NCBI RefSeq assembly: GCF_029910215.1
Contig: NZ_CP110395.1
Span: 1,550,001 to 1,614,000 of the forward strand
Reading direction: 5' to 3'
Length of the DNA stretch: 64,000 nucleotides
DNA from: Paraburkholderia sp. D15
GTDB lineage: Bacteria; Pseudomonadota; Gammaproteobacteria; Burkholderiales; Burkholderiaceae
Below are positions 56,794-64,000 of the stretch, one piece after another. The position numbers were made by a program, and so were the translations under genes. How positions within the stretch are numbered: position 1 is the first letter of the stretch; every line of letters starts with the position of its first letter. The notes beneath the pieces were generated by a model. That model searched no databases and had not been told where the DNA came from. It was given only the letters and a program-made list of their open reading frames with translations.

Positions 56794-57453
56794 TCACGCG
56801 TTCTCGCGTTCCGCGCGCTGGCGCTTCAGACGCCCGAGCACGACGATCGACAGCCGTGCGGTGTGGTCGCGCATCGCGTTGTATGCGCGTTCCGGTTCGG
56901 AGTTGAGGATCGCGTCGACGATCTCGCGGTGCTCGTCGGTCGCGGCTTCGAAGCGCGACGGCGAAGCCGGCTGTGCCGCGCGAAAGCCCGCCAGACGCTG
57001 GCGCTGCACCGCCATGATCGACGCCAGCGACTTGCTTTGCGCGCCCTTGCAGATCAGTTCGTGGAAGTCGCGATTGAGTTCGAAGTACTCCGCTTCATCG
57101 CCGCGCGCGATCGCGGCGTTCATTTCCGTTTGCAGTTCTTCGAGCTGTTTCTTCTCGACGAGGCTCATGCGCTGCGCGCTCAGGCGGCAGCACAGCGCTT
57201 CGAGTTCGCACATCGCTTCGAGCATGTCGGCCAGTTCGTCGATGCTGAACTGCGCGACCACCACGCCTTTGCGCGGGGTCAGCTCGACCATGCCGCGTGC
57301 CGCGAGTTCGCGCAGCGCCTCGCGGATCGGTGTGCGCGACGCGTTGAAACGTTCGGCGAGCGCGGCTTCTTCGAGCTTCTGGCCCGGTTCGAGCGTGCCG
57401 TCGATGATCTCGTCGCACAGCAGGCGGTAAATCTTGGAGGAGAGCGTGGTCAT
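56794..57453 (-). CDS. GntR-family regulator, FCD subfamily
   Basis: A 219-residue regulator: winged HTH at about 5-70 ('ALAERFNASRTPIREALREL', 'GMVELTPRKGVVVAQF') and an all-helical FCD domain with the metal/ligand residues in 'NRDFHELI' (Asp, His), 'TDEHREIV' and 'AMRDHTARL' (His). Such proteins repress catabolic genes and are released by organic acids. GTATAC palindromes before it and before three other local units suggest it controls the whole cluster and itself. Confidence 0.92.
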   Translation of the reverse strand: MTTLSSKIYRLLCDEIIDGTLEPGQKLEEAALAERFNASRTPIREALRELAARGMVELTPRKGVVVAQFSIDELADMLEAMCELEALCCRLSAQRMSLVEKKQLEELQTEMNAAIARGDEAEYFELNRDFHELICKGAQSKSLASIMAVQRQRLAGFRAAQPASPSRFEAATDEHREIVDAILNSEPERAYNAMRDHTARLSIVVLGRLKRQRAERENA

Positions 57454-57596
57454 CGTGAGGGTCGTGGGGTGAGCGAAACCGTGGGCAGGCGGCCCACATT
57501 ATGCGCCAGCGACCTAACCGCCTCAATCGCCAACGCGCATATCCGGCCTGTGCAAGCTCATGCAGTGTACGCGCGAACGTGTTTTGCTCCCGATAA

Positions 57597-57644
57597 GTGT
57601 ATACGAGGATTTTAATAAGAATACATGAGTGACTGAATGTATAC
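57597..57644. promoter_or_regulatory. two GTATAC sites between GntR and FAH genes
   Basis: GTGTATAC at 57597-57604 and TGTATAC at 57638-57644, 41 bases apart, in the divergent promoter region of the regulator and the FAH-family gene. Same core as at 51781 and 54543-54570. Confidence 0.55.
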
Positions 57645-57731
57645 GAGTGGCGGAGACAATCCAGTCCGCTTCTTTCGAGTCCCGGCAAGCAGACGAATCA
57701 CCCCTACAAACGCAAATAAGCGAGGCAACAC

Positions 57732-58679
57732 GTGACCTGGTTTGGTATCGCAACTTACGAATCGAATGGCCGCCGTGCCACGGGACTGGCGGTCGGCGGC
57801 AAGCTGTACGACGCGCAGGCCGCGCTGGCGCAGGCGGGTCTGGCGGCGGGCAGCGCCGCCATCGCCGAGCTCGGCAATGTCGCCGAGCTCGGCAGCCTTA
57901 TCGCCGCGTGGCACCGCGACGGCGCGGATGTCGTCGAACGCTTCGGCGCCGCCGCGCGCGCGATCGAGGACGGCAGCTCGACGCTCGCGCCGCTCGCCGG
58001 TCATACGCTGTGCGTGCCGTACCAGCCGCGGCGGATTTTCGCGGCGGCATCGAACTACTACGAGCACGCCCGCGAGATGGGCACCGAGCTGGCGCCGCGC
58101 GAGGAAAGCACGCCGTACATGTTCATGAAGGCCGAAACCAGCGTGGTGCCGACGCTCGCCGACGTGGTGATTCCGCCGCACGCGGAACGGGTCGACTGGG
58201 AGGTCGAGCTGGCCGTCGTGATCGGACGCAGCGGCCGCCATATCGCGCAGCGGGACGCGTACGACTACATCGCCGGCTACACGATTCTCAACGACGTGAG
58301 CGCGCGCGATCTGAATCGCCGCAGCGACTATCCGTTCAAACACGACTGGTTTCGCGGCAAGAGTTTCGATACCTTTGGTCCGCTCGGGCCGTGGTTCGTG
58401 CCGCGCGCGTGCATCGCCGAGCCGCAGAATCTGCGCATGCGCCTCGCGGTGAATGGCGAGACCATGCAGGACGGCAATACGTCCGGGATGATCTTCAACA
58501 TCGCCGAGCAGATCGAATATCTGTCGACGATCCTCACGCTGCAGCCCGGCGATCTGATCGCGACGGGCACGCCGACCGGCGTCGGCATGGGGCGCGGCAT
58601 CTATCTGAAAGCGGGCGACGTGATGGTGGCGTCGATCGACGGCATCGGCTCGATCGAGAATCCGCTGGTGGCGGGCTAA
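57732..58679 (+). CDS. fumarylacetoacetate-hydrolase-family protein
   Basis: A 315-residue FAH-family enzyme. Metal ligands E157 and E159 in 'VDWEVELAVVIG' and D188 in 'ILNDVSARDL'; catalytic loop 'AAASNYYEHAREMG' precedes them and 'ATGTPTGVGMGRG' follows. These enzymes hydrate or cleave C-C bonds of 2,4-dioxo acids (ring-fission products). GTG start with GAGG before it. First gene of the unit that includes the ABC transporter, behind GTATAC sites. Confidence 0.92.
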   Translation: MTWFGIATYESNGRRATGLAVGGKLYDAQAALAQAGLAAGSAAIAELGNVAELGSLIAAWHRDGADVVERFGAAARAIEDGSSTLAPLAGHTLCVPYQPRRIFAAASNYYEHAREMGTELAPREESTPYMFMKAETSVVPTLADVVIPPHAERVDWEVELAVVIGRSGRHIAQRDAYDYIAGYTILNDVSARDLNRRSDYPFKHDWFRGKSFDTFGPLGPWFVPRACIAEPQNLRMRLAVNGETMQDGNTSGMIFNIAEQIEYLSTILTLQPGDLIATGTPTGVGMGRGIYLKAGDVMVASIDGIGSIENPLVAG

Positions 58680-58736
58680 GCGTCGCGGCGCGGGCCGCGC
58701 CTCCTTTTTCACTCCATTGACGGACGGGAATACGAC

Positions 58737-59822
58737 ATGTTGCAGCGGGTATGGCGCGCGTTGTCACGGCGGATCGTGCAGCGGATAGAGGAGGGACGCG
58801 GAGCGCGGCGGCCCGGGATGGCCAGGGCATCGCGCGGAATGCTGGAAACGGGCCGGGGCACGCTTGCCGTGGTCGCGCTGCTGGCGGCCACGCACGCGCA
58901 AGCCGCGGACGCCGTGCGCGTCAATCTCGCGTGGCTGCCGCAAGGCAGCACCGGCGGCATCCTGCTCGCGCTGGCGAAAGGTTACTACCGCGACGCGGGC
59001 CTCGACGTCAGCGTGATGCGCGGCTACGGCGGCCAGCGCACCGTCAACGAAGTGGACGGCGGCCTGTTCGAGTTCGGCTACGGCGACCCGGTGAGCGTGA
59101 TGTTGAATCGCGCGCACGGCGGCCATGCGGTGATGGTCGGCGCGATCAACACGCGCTGGCCGGGCGCGATGTGCTATCTCGAACGGCCCGGTTTCAAGGT
59201 CAACTCGCTGAAGGATCTGGCCGGGCTCACGCTCGGCGGCGGCGGCGCGTCGCCGGTGCAGAACATCATGCCCGCGTGGTTGAAGCAGAACGGCCTCGCG
59301 CCCGATGCGATCAAGACCGTGCGGCTCGACCCGGCCGTGATCAACACCGCGCTGCTGCAGAAGCGGATCGATCTGTCGGAGTGTTGGGAAGGCGCGAGCC
59401 TGCCGGTGCAGGCCGCGCTCGCGAAGCGCGCCGGTCAGCAGCTCGGCCGCGTGTTCTATCGCGACTATGGGCTGGACATGATGGGCAACGGCCTCGTCAC
59501 CACCGACACTTACGTGGCCCAGCATCCCGATGTCGTCAAGCGCTTCGTCGCCGCGACGTATCGCGGTTATGCGCTGATGCGCGAGCATCCGCAGGAAGCC
59601 GCCGACGCCATCGCCGCGCAGTATCCGGTGCTGGACAAGGCGATCCTGCTGCAGCAGATCGTCGAGACCAATGGCCTGATCGCCGACGATCCCGCCGGAC
59701 ATAAGACCGGCTGGCTGCGGCCGGCGCGCATGGAGTCGACGGCGGCGTTCGTGTCGCGCGCGTTCGGCACCGGCGCGAAGGTGAAGGCCACGGACGTGTA
59801 CACGAACCGGTTTGTGGAGTGA
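58737..59822 (+). CDS. ABC transporter substrate-binding protein (NitT/TauT type)
   Basis: A 361-residue periplasmic binding protein of the NMT1/SsuA-like fold ('LALAKGYYRDAGLDVSVMRGYGG', 'FGYGDPVSVMLNRAHGG'). The signal peptide begins only at about residue 38 ('TGRGTLAVVALLAATHAQAADA'), so an internal start at M28 (58818) or M35 may be used; the upstream part is Arg-rich. Encoded with a VOC protein, permease and ATPase. The family takes up sulfonates, thiamine precursors, phthalate and other aromatic acids. Confidence 0.88.
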   Translation: MLQRVWRALSRRIVQRIEEGRGARRPGMARASRGMLETGRGTLAVVALLAATHAQAADAVRVNLAWLPQGSTGGILLALAKGYYRDAGLDVSVMRGYGGQRTVNEVDGGLFEFGYGDPVSVMLNRAHGGHAVMVGAINTRWPGAMCYLERPGFKVNSLKDLAGLTLGGGGASPVQNIMPAWLKQNGLAPDAIKTVRLDPAVINTALLQKRIDLSECWEGASLPVQAALAKRAGQQLGRVFYRDYGLDMMGNGLVTTDTYVAQHPDVVKRFVAATYRGYALMREHPQEAADAIAAQYPVLDKAILLQQIVETNGLIADDPAGHKTGWLRPARMESTAAFVSRAFGTGAKVKATDVYTNRFVE

Positions 59823-59931
59823 AACCCGATCGGGGGCGTGCGTTTCGCCGAAGCGAAGGCGGGCGGGCGCCCCAACCAGCCCGCTAAAAACATGGGCAAA
59901 AGCCATCGACACATGGCATGGAGAGACAACG

Positions 59932-60555
59932 ATGAACAGTTTGCGTCCGAAACGGCTTGGACACATGGTCCTGATGGTGCGCGACATCCACAAGTCCGCG
60001 CAGTTCTATACCGACGTGCTGGGCCTCAAGGTGTCCGACTGGATTGGCGACCAGATGGTTTTTCTGCGCGCCGGCAGCGATCACCACGACCTGGCGCTCT
60101 CGCAGTTGCCGAAGGATTCCGCCGACTTCGACGACCTGCCGCGTTATTCGCGGCCCGGTCTCGAACACTTCTCGTATCTGATCGACAGCTACGAGGAAAT
60201 GGAGCGCTCGGTGAAGGTGCTGCAGGAGCACGGCGTCGAGATCGTGCGCGGCATCGGCCGGCATGGGCCGGGCAATAACCTGTTCCTCGTGTTCAAGGAC
60301 CCGGACGGCAACAACGTCGAGGTCTACTGCGAGATGACGCAGATCGGCGAGCGCGATGCGTACGAACCGCAGGTGTGGGAGCGCACGATCGAATCGTTCG
60401 ATCAGTACCGTTTCGAGCGCTTCGTCGTGCCGCCGCCGCCGCATCTGGTCGCGCAGAAAGCGGGGCAGGCCGCGGCCGGCGAAGCCGCCGGGCACGCCGC
60501 CGGGACGCCGGCCGCGGCGAGCCCCGACGCGACCGATCCGTCCGCCCGCTCATAA
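59932..60555 (+). CDS. VOC-family dioxygenase-like protein
   Basis: A 207-residue protein with 'KRLGHMVLMVRDIHKSAQFYTDVLGLKV' start (two blocks) and a second module 'LEHFSYLIDSYEEMERSVKVL'. The likely Fe(II)/metal triad is H11, the His in 'LEHFSY' and the Glu in 'NNVEVYCEM', as in extradiol dioxygenases and related VOC enzymes. The last 40 residues are Ala/Pro-rich. It sits between the binding protein and the permease genes, so its substrate is probably what the transporter brings in. Ribosome site GGAGAG. Confidence 0.87.
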   Translation: MNSLRPKRLGHMVLMVRDIHKSAQFYTDVLGLKVSDWIGDQMVFLRAGSDHHDLALSQLPKDSADFDDLPRYSRPGLEHFSYLIDSYEEMERSVKVLQEHGVEIVRGIGRHGPGNNLFLVFKDPDGNNVEVYCEMTQIGERDAYEPQVWERTIESFDQYRFERFVVPPPPHLVAQKAGQAAAGEAAGHAAGTPAAASPDATDPSARS

Positions 60556-60567
60556 TTCGGAACCCTC

Positions 60568-61311
60568 ATGAAACGATTGCTCGAAACCGTGGCGTTCTGG
60601 ATCGTGATCGGCCTGATCTGGGAATTCGGCGTGCGCTGGACCGGCACGCGCGATTACGTGCTGCCGGCGCTCTCGCAGGTGTTCGCCGCCGGCTGGGAAA
60701 TGCGCGGGCAGTTGCTGTCCGACACGCTTGCCACCGCGTGGGAAGTGTTCGCCGGTTTCGCGCTCGCGCTGGTCGGCGGGCTGACCATCGGCCTGTTCGC
60801 GAGCATGTCGAACATCGCGCGGCGCACGTTGTTTCCGCTCGTCACCGCGTTGCAAAGCATGCCGAAGATCGCGCTCGCGCCGTTGCTGATCGTGTGGTTC
60901 GGGTATGGCTTCGCCTCGAAGCTGGCGGCGGCCGTGCTGTTCGCGTTCTTCCCGATCGTGATCGCGACGATGGGCGGTCTCGCGGGCGTGCCGCGCAATC
61001 TCGACGAACATTTCCGCGCGCTCGGCGCGTCGCCGGCGAAGACGTTCTGGCATCTGCGGCTGCCCGCCGCGCTGCCCGCGCTGATCGACGGACTGAAGAT
61101 CGCGATGCCGCTGGCGGTGATCGGCGCGATCGTCGGCGAGTTCATCGGCTCGGAATCGGGGCTCGGCCATCTGATCGTGTTCGCCACGTCGAATGCGCAA
61201 ACGGCGCTGTCGTTCGCGGCGATCCTGATGGTGACCGTGCTGGCCATGCTGTTTTACTGGGCCGTCGAACTCGTGTCGCGCGGCGTGTGGTGGAGAGGAG
61301 TGACGGTCTGA
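60568..61311 (+). CDS. ABC transporter permease (SsuC/TauC type)
   Basis: A 247-residue inner-membrane permease with six hydrophobic segments and the BPD coupling motif 'EHFRALGASPAKTFWHLRLPAALPALIDGLKIAM' (residues about 147-180, shown in part by 'ALGASPAKTFWHLRLP'). It forms a homodimer with the ATPase encoded next, whose start overlaps its stop by one base (TGATG). Confidence 0.93.
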   Translation: MKRLLETVAFWIVIGLIWEFGVRWTGTRDYVLPALSQVFAAGWEMRGQLLSDTLATAWEVFAGFALALVGGLTIGLFASMSNIARRTLFPLVTALQSMPKIALAPLLIVWFGYGFASKLAAAVLFAFFPIVIATMGGLAGVPRNLDEHFRALGASPAKTFWHLRLPAALPALIDGLKIAMPLAVIGAIVGEFIGSESGLGHLIVFATSNAQTALSFAAILMVTVLAMLFYWAVELVSRGVWWRGVTV

Positions 61312-62210
61312 TGGCAATGGTCGATAAATTGCGTATCGTGCAGCGGGGGCCGGCCGGCGCGCAGGCCACTGCGCTGGCAACTGATGTGGCAACCGGAGTG
61401 GCAACCGGTGTGGCCTCGCAGGCTTCGCGGGACAGCGGCGCGGCGCCCGCGCTGATCGCGGTCGAGCAGGTCGGCAAGCGGTTCGCGGCGCGCGGCGGCG
61501 CACAGGCATTCAGCGCGCTCGACGACGTCTCGATGACGATCCGCCAGGGCGAGTTCGTGTCGATCCTCGGACCGAGCGGCTGCGGCAAGAGCACCTTGCT
61601 GCGGATGGTGGCGGGTCTCGTGCCGTGCGACGCGGGCCGCATCCTGCTCGGTCCGGAGCCGGTCGCGAAGCCGGTGCCGGACATCGGCGTGGTGTTCCAG
61701 ACCAGCAACATGCTGCCGTGGCTGACGGTCGGCGCGAATATCCGGCTCGGCGCGAAGCTGCGCGATCTGCCGCGCGCCCAGGTCGAGGCACGGCTGCCCG
61801 CGTTGCTGGAAACGCTGGGTTTGACGGCTTTCGCCGATCGCTACCCGCACGAGCTGTCCGGCGGCATGCGGCAACGCGCGGCGATCGGCCAGATCCTGCT
61901 GCTGGAACCGCGCGTGATGCTGATGGACGAACCGTTCGGCGCGCTGGATGCGCTCACGCGCGACCGTCTGAACGTCGAGTTGCTGCGCATCTGGCAGCAG
62001 AGCACGCTGACGGTGCTGCTGGTCACGCATAGCATTCACGAGGCGGTGTTTCTGTCGGACCGCGTGCTGGTGATGTCCGAACGGCCGGGCCGCGTGATTC
62101 ACGACGTGCGCATCGACCTGCCGCGCCCGCGCGAGCCGGATCAGGTGAAAAGCGATCCGGCGTATGGGGAGTATGTTGCGCAGTTGTCGAAGTTGATGGG
62201 AGTGTTTTGA
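61311..62210 (+). CDS. ABC transporter ATPase (SsuB/TauB type)
   Basis: A 299-residue ATPase: Walker A 'GPSGCGKST' (87-95), Q-loop 'VVFQTSN' (Q130), signature 'LSGGMRQR' (182-189), Walker B 'RVMLMDE' (201-207) and switch H240 in 'VTHS'. All are intact. The N-terminal ~45 residues are an extension made of 12-base DNA repeats ('ATDVATGVATGVAS') that is absent from usual family members. Energises uptake by the binding protein and permease of the same operon. Confidence 0.94.
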   Translation: MAMVDKLRIVQRGPAGAQATALATDVATGVATGVASQASRDSGAAPALIAVEQVGKRFAARGGAQAFSALDDVSMTIRQGEFVSILGPSGCGKSTLLRMVAGLVPCDAGRILLGPEPVAKPVPDIGVVFQTSNMLPWLTVGANIRLGAKLRDLPRAQVEARLPALLETLGLTAFADRYPHELSGGMRQRAAIGQILLLEPRVMLMDEPFGALDALTRDRLNVELLRIWQQSTLTVLLVTHSIHEAVFLSDRVLVMSERPGRVIHDVRIDLPRPREPDQVKSDPAYGEYVAQLSKLMGVF

Positions 62211-62389
62211 GGTCTTCGGAGAAGAGGCCTTTGGGCGGGTAGCGTGAATCGACGAAGACGCCCGGGTGTCCGAAGCTGACGAAGCCGCTGGGCCACCGCT
62301 GCGGCCGAAGTTCAGGCGCGAGGCCTTACAATCCCCCACCCGAACTCCGCCGCGCGGCGCGCAAAAAAAGCAGCGCGCCTGTTCACCCC

Positions 62390-62887
62390 ATGCTGAAAAT
62401 CCTCGTCAGCGCCTGCCTCGCCGGCTATCCCGTGCGCTACAACGGCGCGGCCAAACCCACGCGCGACGCGTGGCTCGCCCGGTGGCGCGCCGAAGGCCGC
62501 CTCGTCACCGTGTGCCCGGAAGTCGCGGCCGGTTTCCCGACCCCTCGCCCGCCCGCCGAAATCCAGTTGCATCGTGGGGGCGCCGACGTGCTCGCCGGCC
62601 GCGCGACGATCCTCGACAACACCGGCGCCGACGTAACCGCGCTCTTCATCGCCGGCGCCCGGCACGCGCTCGAACGCGCGCTGGCGGAAAACTGCCGCTA
62701 CGCGTTGCTGGCTGACGGCAGCCCCTCGTGCGGCAGCACCTTCATCCACGACGGCAGTTTCAGCGGCCGCACCCACCCGGCGACAGGTGTCAGCGTTGCG
62801 CTGCTGCAACAGCACGGCATCCGGGTATTCGCCGACTCGCAGATCGACGAACTGGCGGCGGAAATCGCCCGCGAACCGTCGTGCTGA
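62390..62887 (+). CDS. DUF523 family protein
   Basis: A 165-residue cytosolic protein starting 'MLKILVSACLAGYPVRYNG'. DUF523 hallmarks are the N-terminal 'SACL' and 'CPEVAAGFPTPRPP', and 'LADGSPSCGST' with conserved cysteines (probably metal or Fe-S binding). Function unknown. It lies alone, 180 bases after the ABC operon. Confidence 0.92.
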   Translation: MLKILVSACLAGYPVRYNGAAKPTRDAWLARWRAEGRLVTVCPEVAAGFPTPRPPAEIQLHRGGADVLAGRATILDNTGADVTALFIAGARHALERALAENCRYALLADGSPSCGSTFIHDGSFSGRTHPATGVSVALLQQHGIRVFADSQIDELAAEIAREPSC

Positions 62888-63429
62888 GACGCCCGGTCAA
62901 GCCGTCCCCAAACTATGTGCTAGTGCCGCATCGAAATCGATTGATTCGGTAACGTTTGCGAGTTTTAATCAGCAGACCATTAAAGTTTCCGATTTGCGAA
63001 TGTTAAATGTTAAATAAAACTTTGCGGTTCGCGAATTCAGGTAATTGTTTTTCGCTTTAAACGCTTGCAAGAACGTAAGGAAAACGTTTGCTTCTGGATA
63101 ACCGCCTGTCTACGGCAGCAAACGTGCCTGTTTGCACCGGACAGCCTAGTGTGCGGGAGCCGGCATATAGTCACAATCGGTCACGAAATTGGGCAAAAAG
63201 CGCGTTAGAATGCGCGTCGATTCACGCTGCATGGCCTGACAGGGTGCAAAACAGGCAGCGCGAATCGCGCAAATTTTTTGCATCCGATCGATGTGTTCCC
63301 GCGTAATGGGAACTGCCGGTAATATCGGCCGGGGGGCAAAAGTCGGACCGGTAAATGTGGGGCGCGAGTAAATACACTCCTTTCCCGCAAAGCCCACCAC
63401 ATAAAACCATTCAAAAAAGACCACGACTT
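62888..63429. other. long AT-rich leader before the epimerase gene
   Basis: 542 bases without a gene; AT-rich from about 62935 to 63090, with runs such as GTTAAATGTTAAATAAAAC. Long leaders of this kind are usual before exopolysaccharide clusters and may carry several regulatory inputs. No clear terminator or riboswitch was recognised. Confidence 0.4.
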
Positions 63430-64000
63430 ATGGCACTGAGGATTCTGTCGATATTTGGCACGCGGCCGGAAGCTATCAAAATGGCGCCGCTGGTCAAGCA
63501 ACTGGACGCCTGTCCCGAAATTGACTCGGTTGTGTGCGTGACCGGCCAGCATCAGCAGATGCTGGATCAGGTGCTCGATCTGTTCCAGATCGTGCCGCAT
63601 CACAATCTCGCGCTGATGACCGGCAACCAGACCCTGAACGGTCTCGCATCGCGTCTGATCGCGTCGCTCGACGACGTGCTCGCGACCGTGCAGCCCGATC
63701 GCGTGCTGGTGCACGGCGACACGACCACCGCTTCGGCGGCGGCGCTGGCGTCGTTCCATCGGCGGATTCCGATCGGCCACGTCGAGGCGGGTCTGCGCAC
63801 CGGCAACCTCATGCAGCCGTGGCCGGAAGAGATGAACCGGCGCGTGGTCGATGTGATGAGCGACCTGATGTTCGCGCCCACCGCGAGCTCGAAGGCCAAT
63901 CTCGAACAGGAATCGCTGCACGGGCGGATCATCGTCACCGGCAACACGGTGATCGACGCGCTGAATCTGACCACCGCGCGCATCGACGCCGATGCGGCCT
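63430..64000 (+). CDS. wecB: UDP-N-acetylglucosamine 2-epimerase, 5' part
   Basis: ATG at 63430 and open to the window end (190 residues seen of about 370-380). 'RILSIFGTRPEAIKMAPLVK' is the family N-terminus; 'VLVHGDTTTASAAALASF' and 'IGHVEAGLRTGN' carry the active-site Asp and Glu. It interconverts UDP-GlcNAc and UDP-ManNAc for surface polysaccharide synthesis. Probably the first gene of a polysaccharide cluster beyond the window. Confidence 0.95.
   Translation, partial: MALRILSIFGTRPEAIKMAPLVKQLDACPEIDSVVCVTGQHQQMLDQVLDLFQIVPHHNLALMTGNQTLNGLASRLIASLDDVLATVQPDRVLVHGDTTTASAAALASFHRRIPIGHVEAGLRTGNLMQPWPEEMNRRVVDVMSDLMFAPTASSKANLEQESLHGRIIVTGNTVIDALNLTTARIDADAA

Overview
The window is GC-rich, densely coded and typical of a Burkholderiales genome, most like Paraburkholderia or Caballeronia. 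The evidence is four general porins of the betaproteobacterial type, DUF4148 proteins, many LysR regulators, a NodT-type RND tripartite pump and a kynurenine/2-aminomuconate meta-cleavage operon of the kind known from Burkholderia. No rRNA, tRNA or CRISPR array was seen. The species cannot be fixed from the sequence alone.

Layout. 1-7746: end of a TldD/PmbA protein, an RND exporter gene, a DUF4148 protein, and an OmpR-type regulator and sensor kinase followed by a second regulator whose receiver has lost its phosphorylation site. 7772-9660: a pair of inverted structured repeats; the left arm is split by an IS110-family element that appears to carry its own bridge RNA. 9846-12989: two porins around a small lipoprotein/DUF4148 pair. 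13145-20942 (minus strand): LysR regulator, response regulator, then an RND pump, membrane-fusion protein and outer-membrane factor with overlapping ends. 21346-26446: mixed regulators (a GlxA/AraC type and a LysR), an RfbC epimerase, an EamA exporter and small proteins. 26679-37892: a LysR gene and a ten-gene operon that takes kynurenine-type substrates through 3-hydroxyanthranilate, aminocarboxymuconate semialdehyde, 2-aminomuconate and oxalocrotonate to pyruvate and acetyl-CoA, with kynureninase and an amino-acid permease. The upstream enzymes (tryptophan dioxygenase, kynurenine monooxygenase) are not in the window.

37915-48325 is an island. Two almost identical IS481-family copies in the same orientation each sit in the centre of one arm of an inverted copy of the same repeat family. 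Between them lie an Rrf2 regulator with a divergent thioredoxin-reductase-like flavoprotein, a response regulator without its phospho-acceptor, a small secretion-signal-free protein, a MACPF (perforin-like) protein with a triple beta-prism tail, and a divergent hybrid kinase/LuxR regulator pair.

48356-62210 is a catabolic and uptake region: two porins, an LVIVD-repeat periplasmic protein and cytochrome c, two VOC proteins, a D-hydroxyacid dehydrogenase, an alpha/beta hydrolase, a DHDPS-family aldolase, a FAH-family hydrolase, an FCD-type GntR regulator and a NitT/TauT-type ABC transporter. A GTATAC palindrome occurs in front of several of these units, which suggests one regulon under the GntR protein; the substrate is unknown. 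The window ends with a DUF523 protein and the start of a UDP-GlcNAc 2-epimerase gene.

The observations most worth checking are the readable bridge RNA of the IS110 element, the MACPF island bounded by IS481 and inverted repeats, the strong strand-asymmetric G+T bias around those repeats, and two response regulators with dead receivers.
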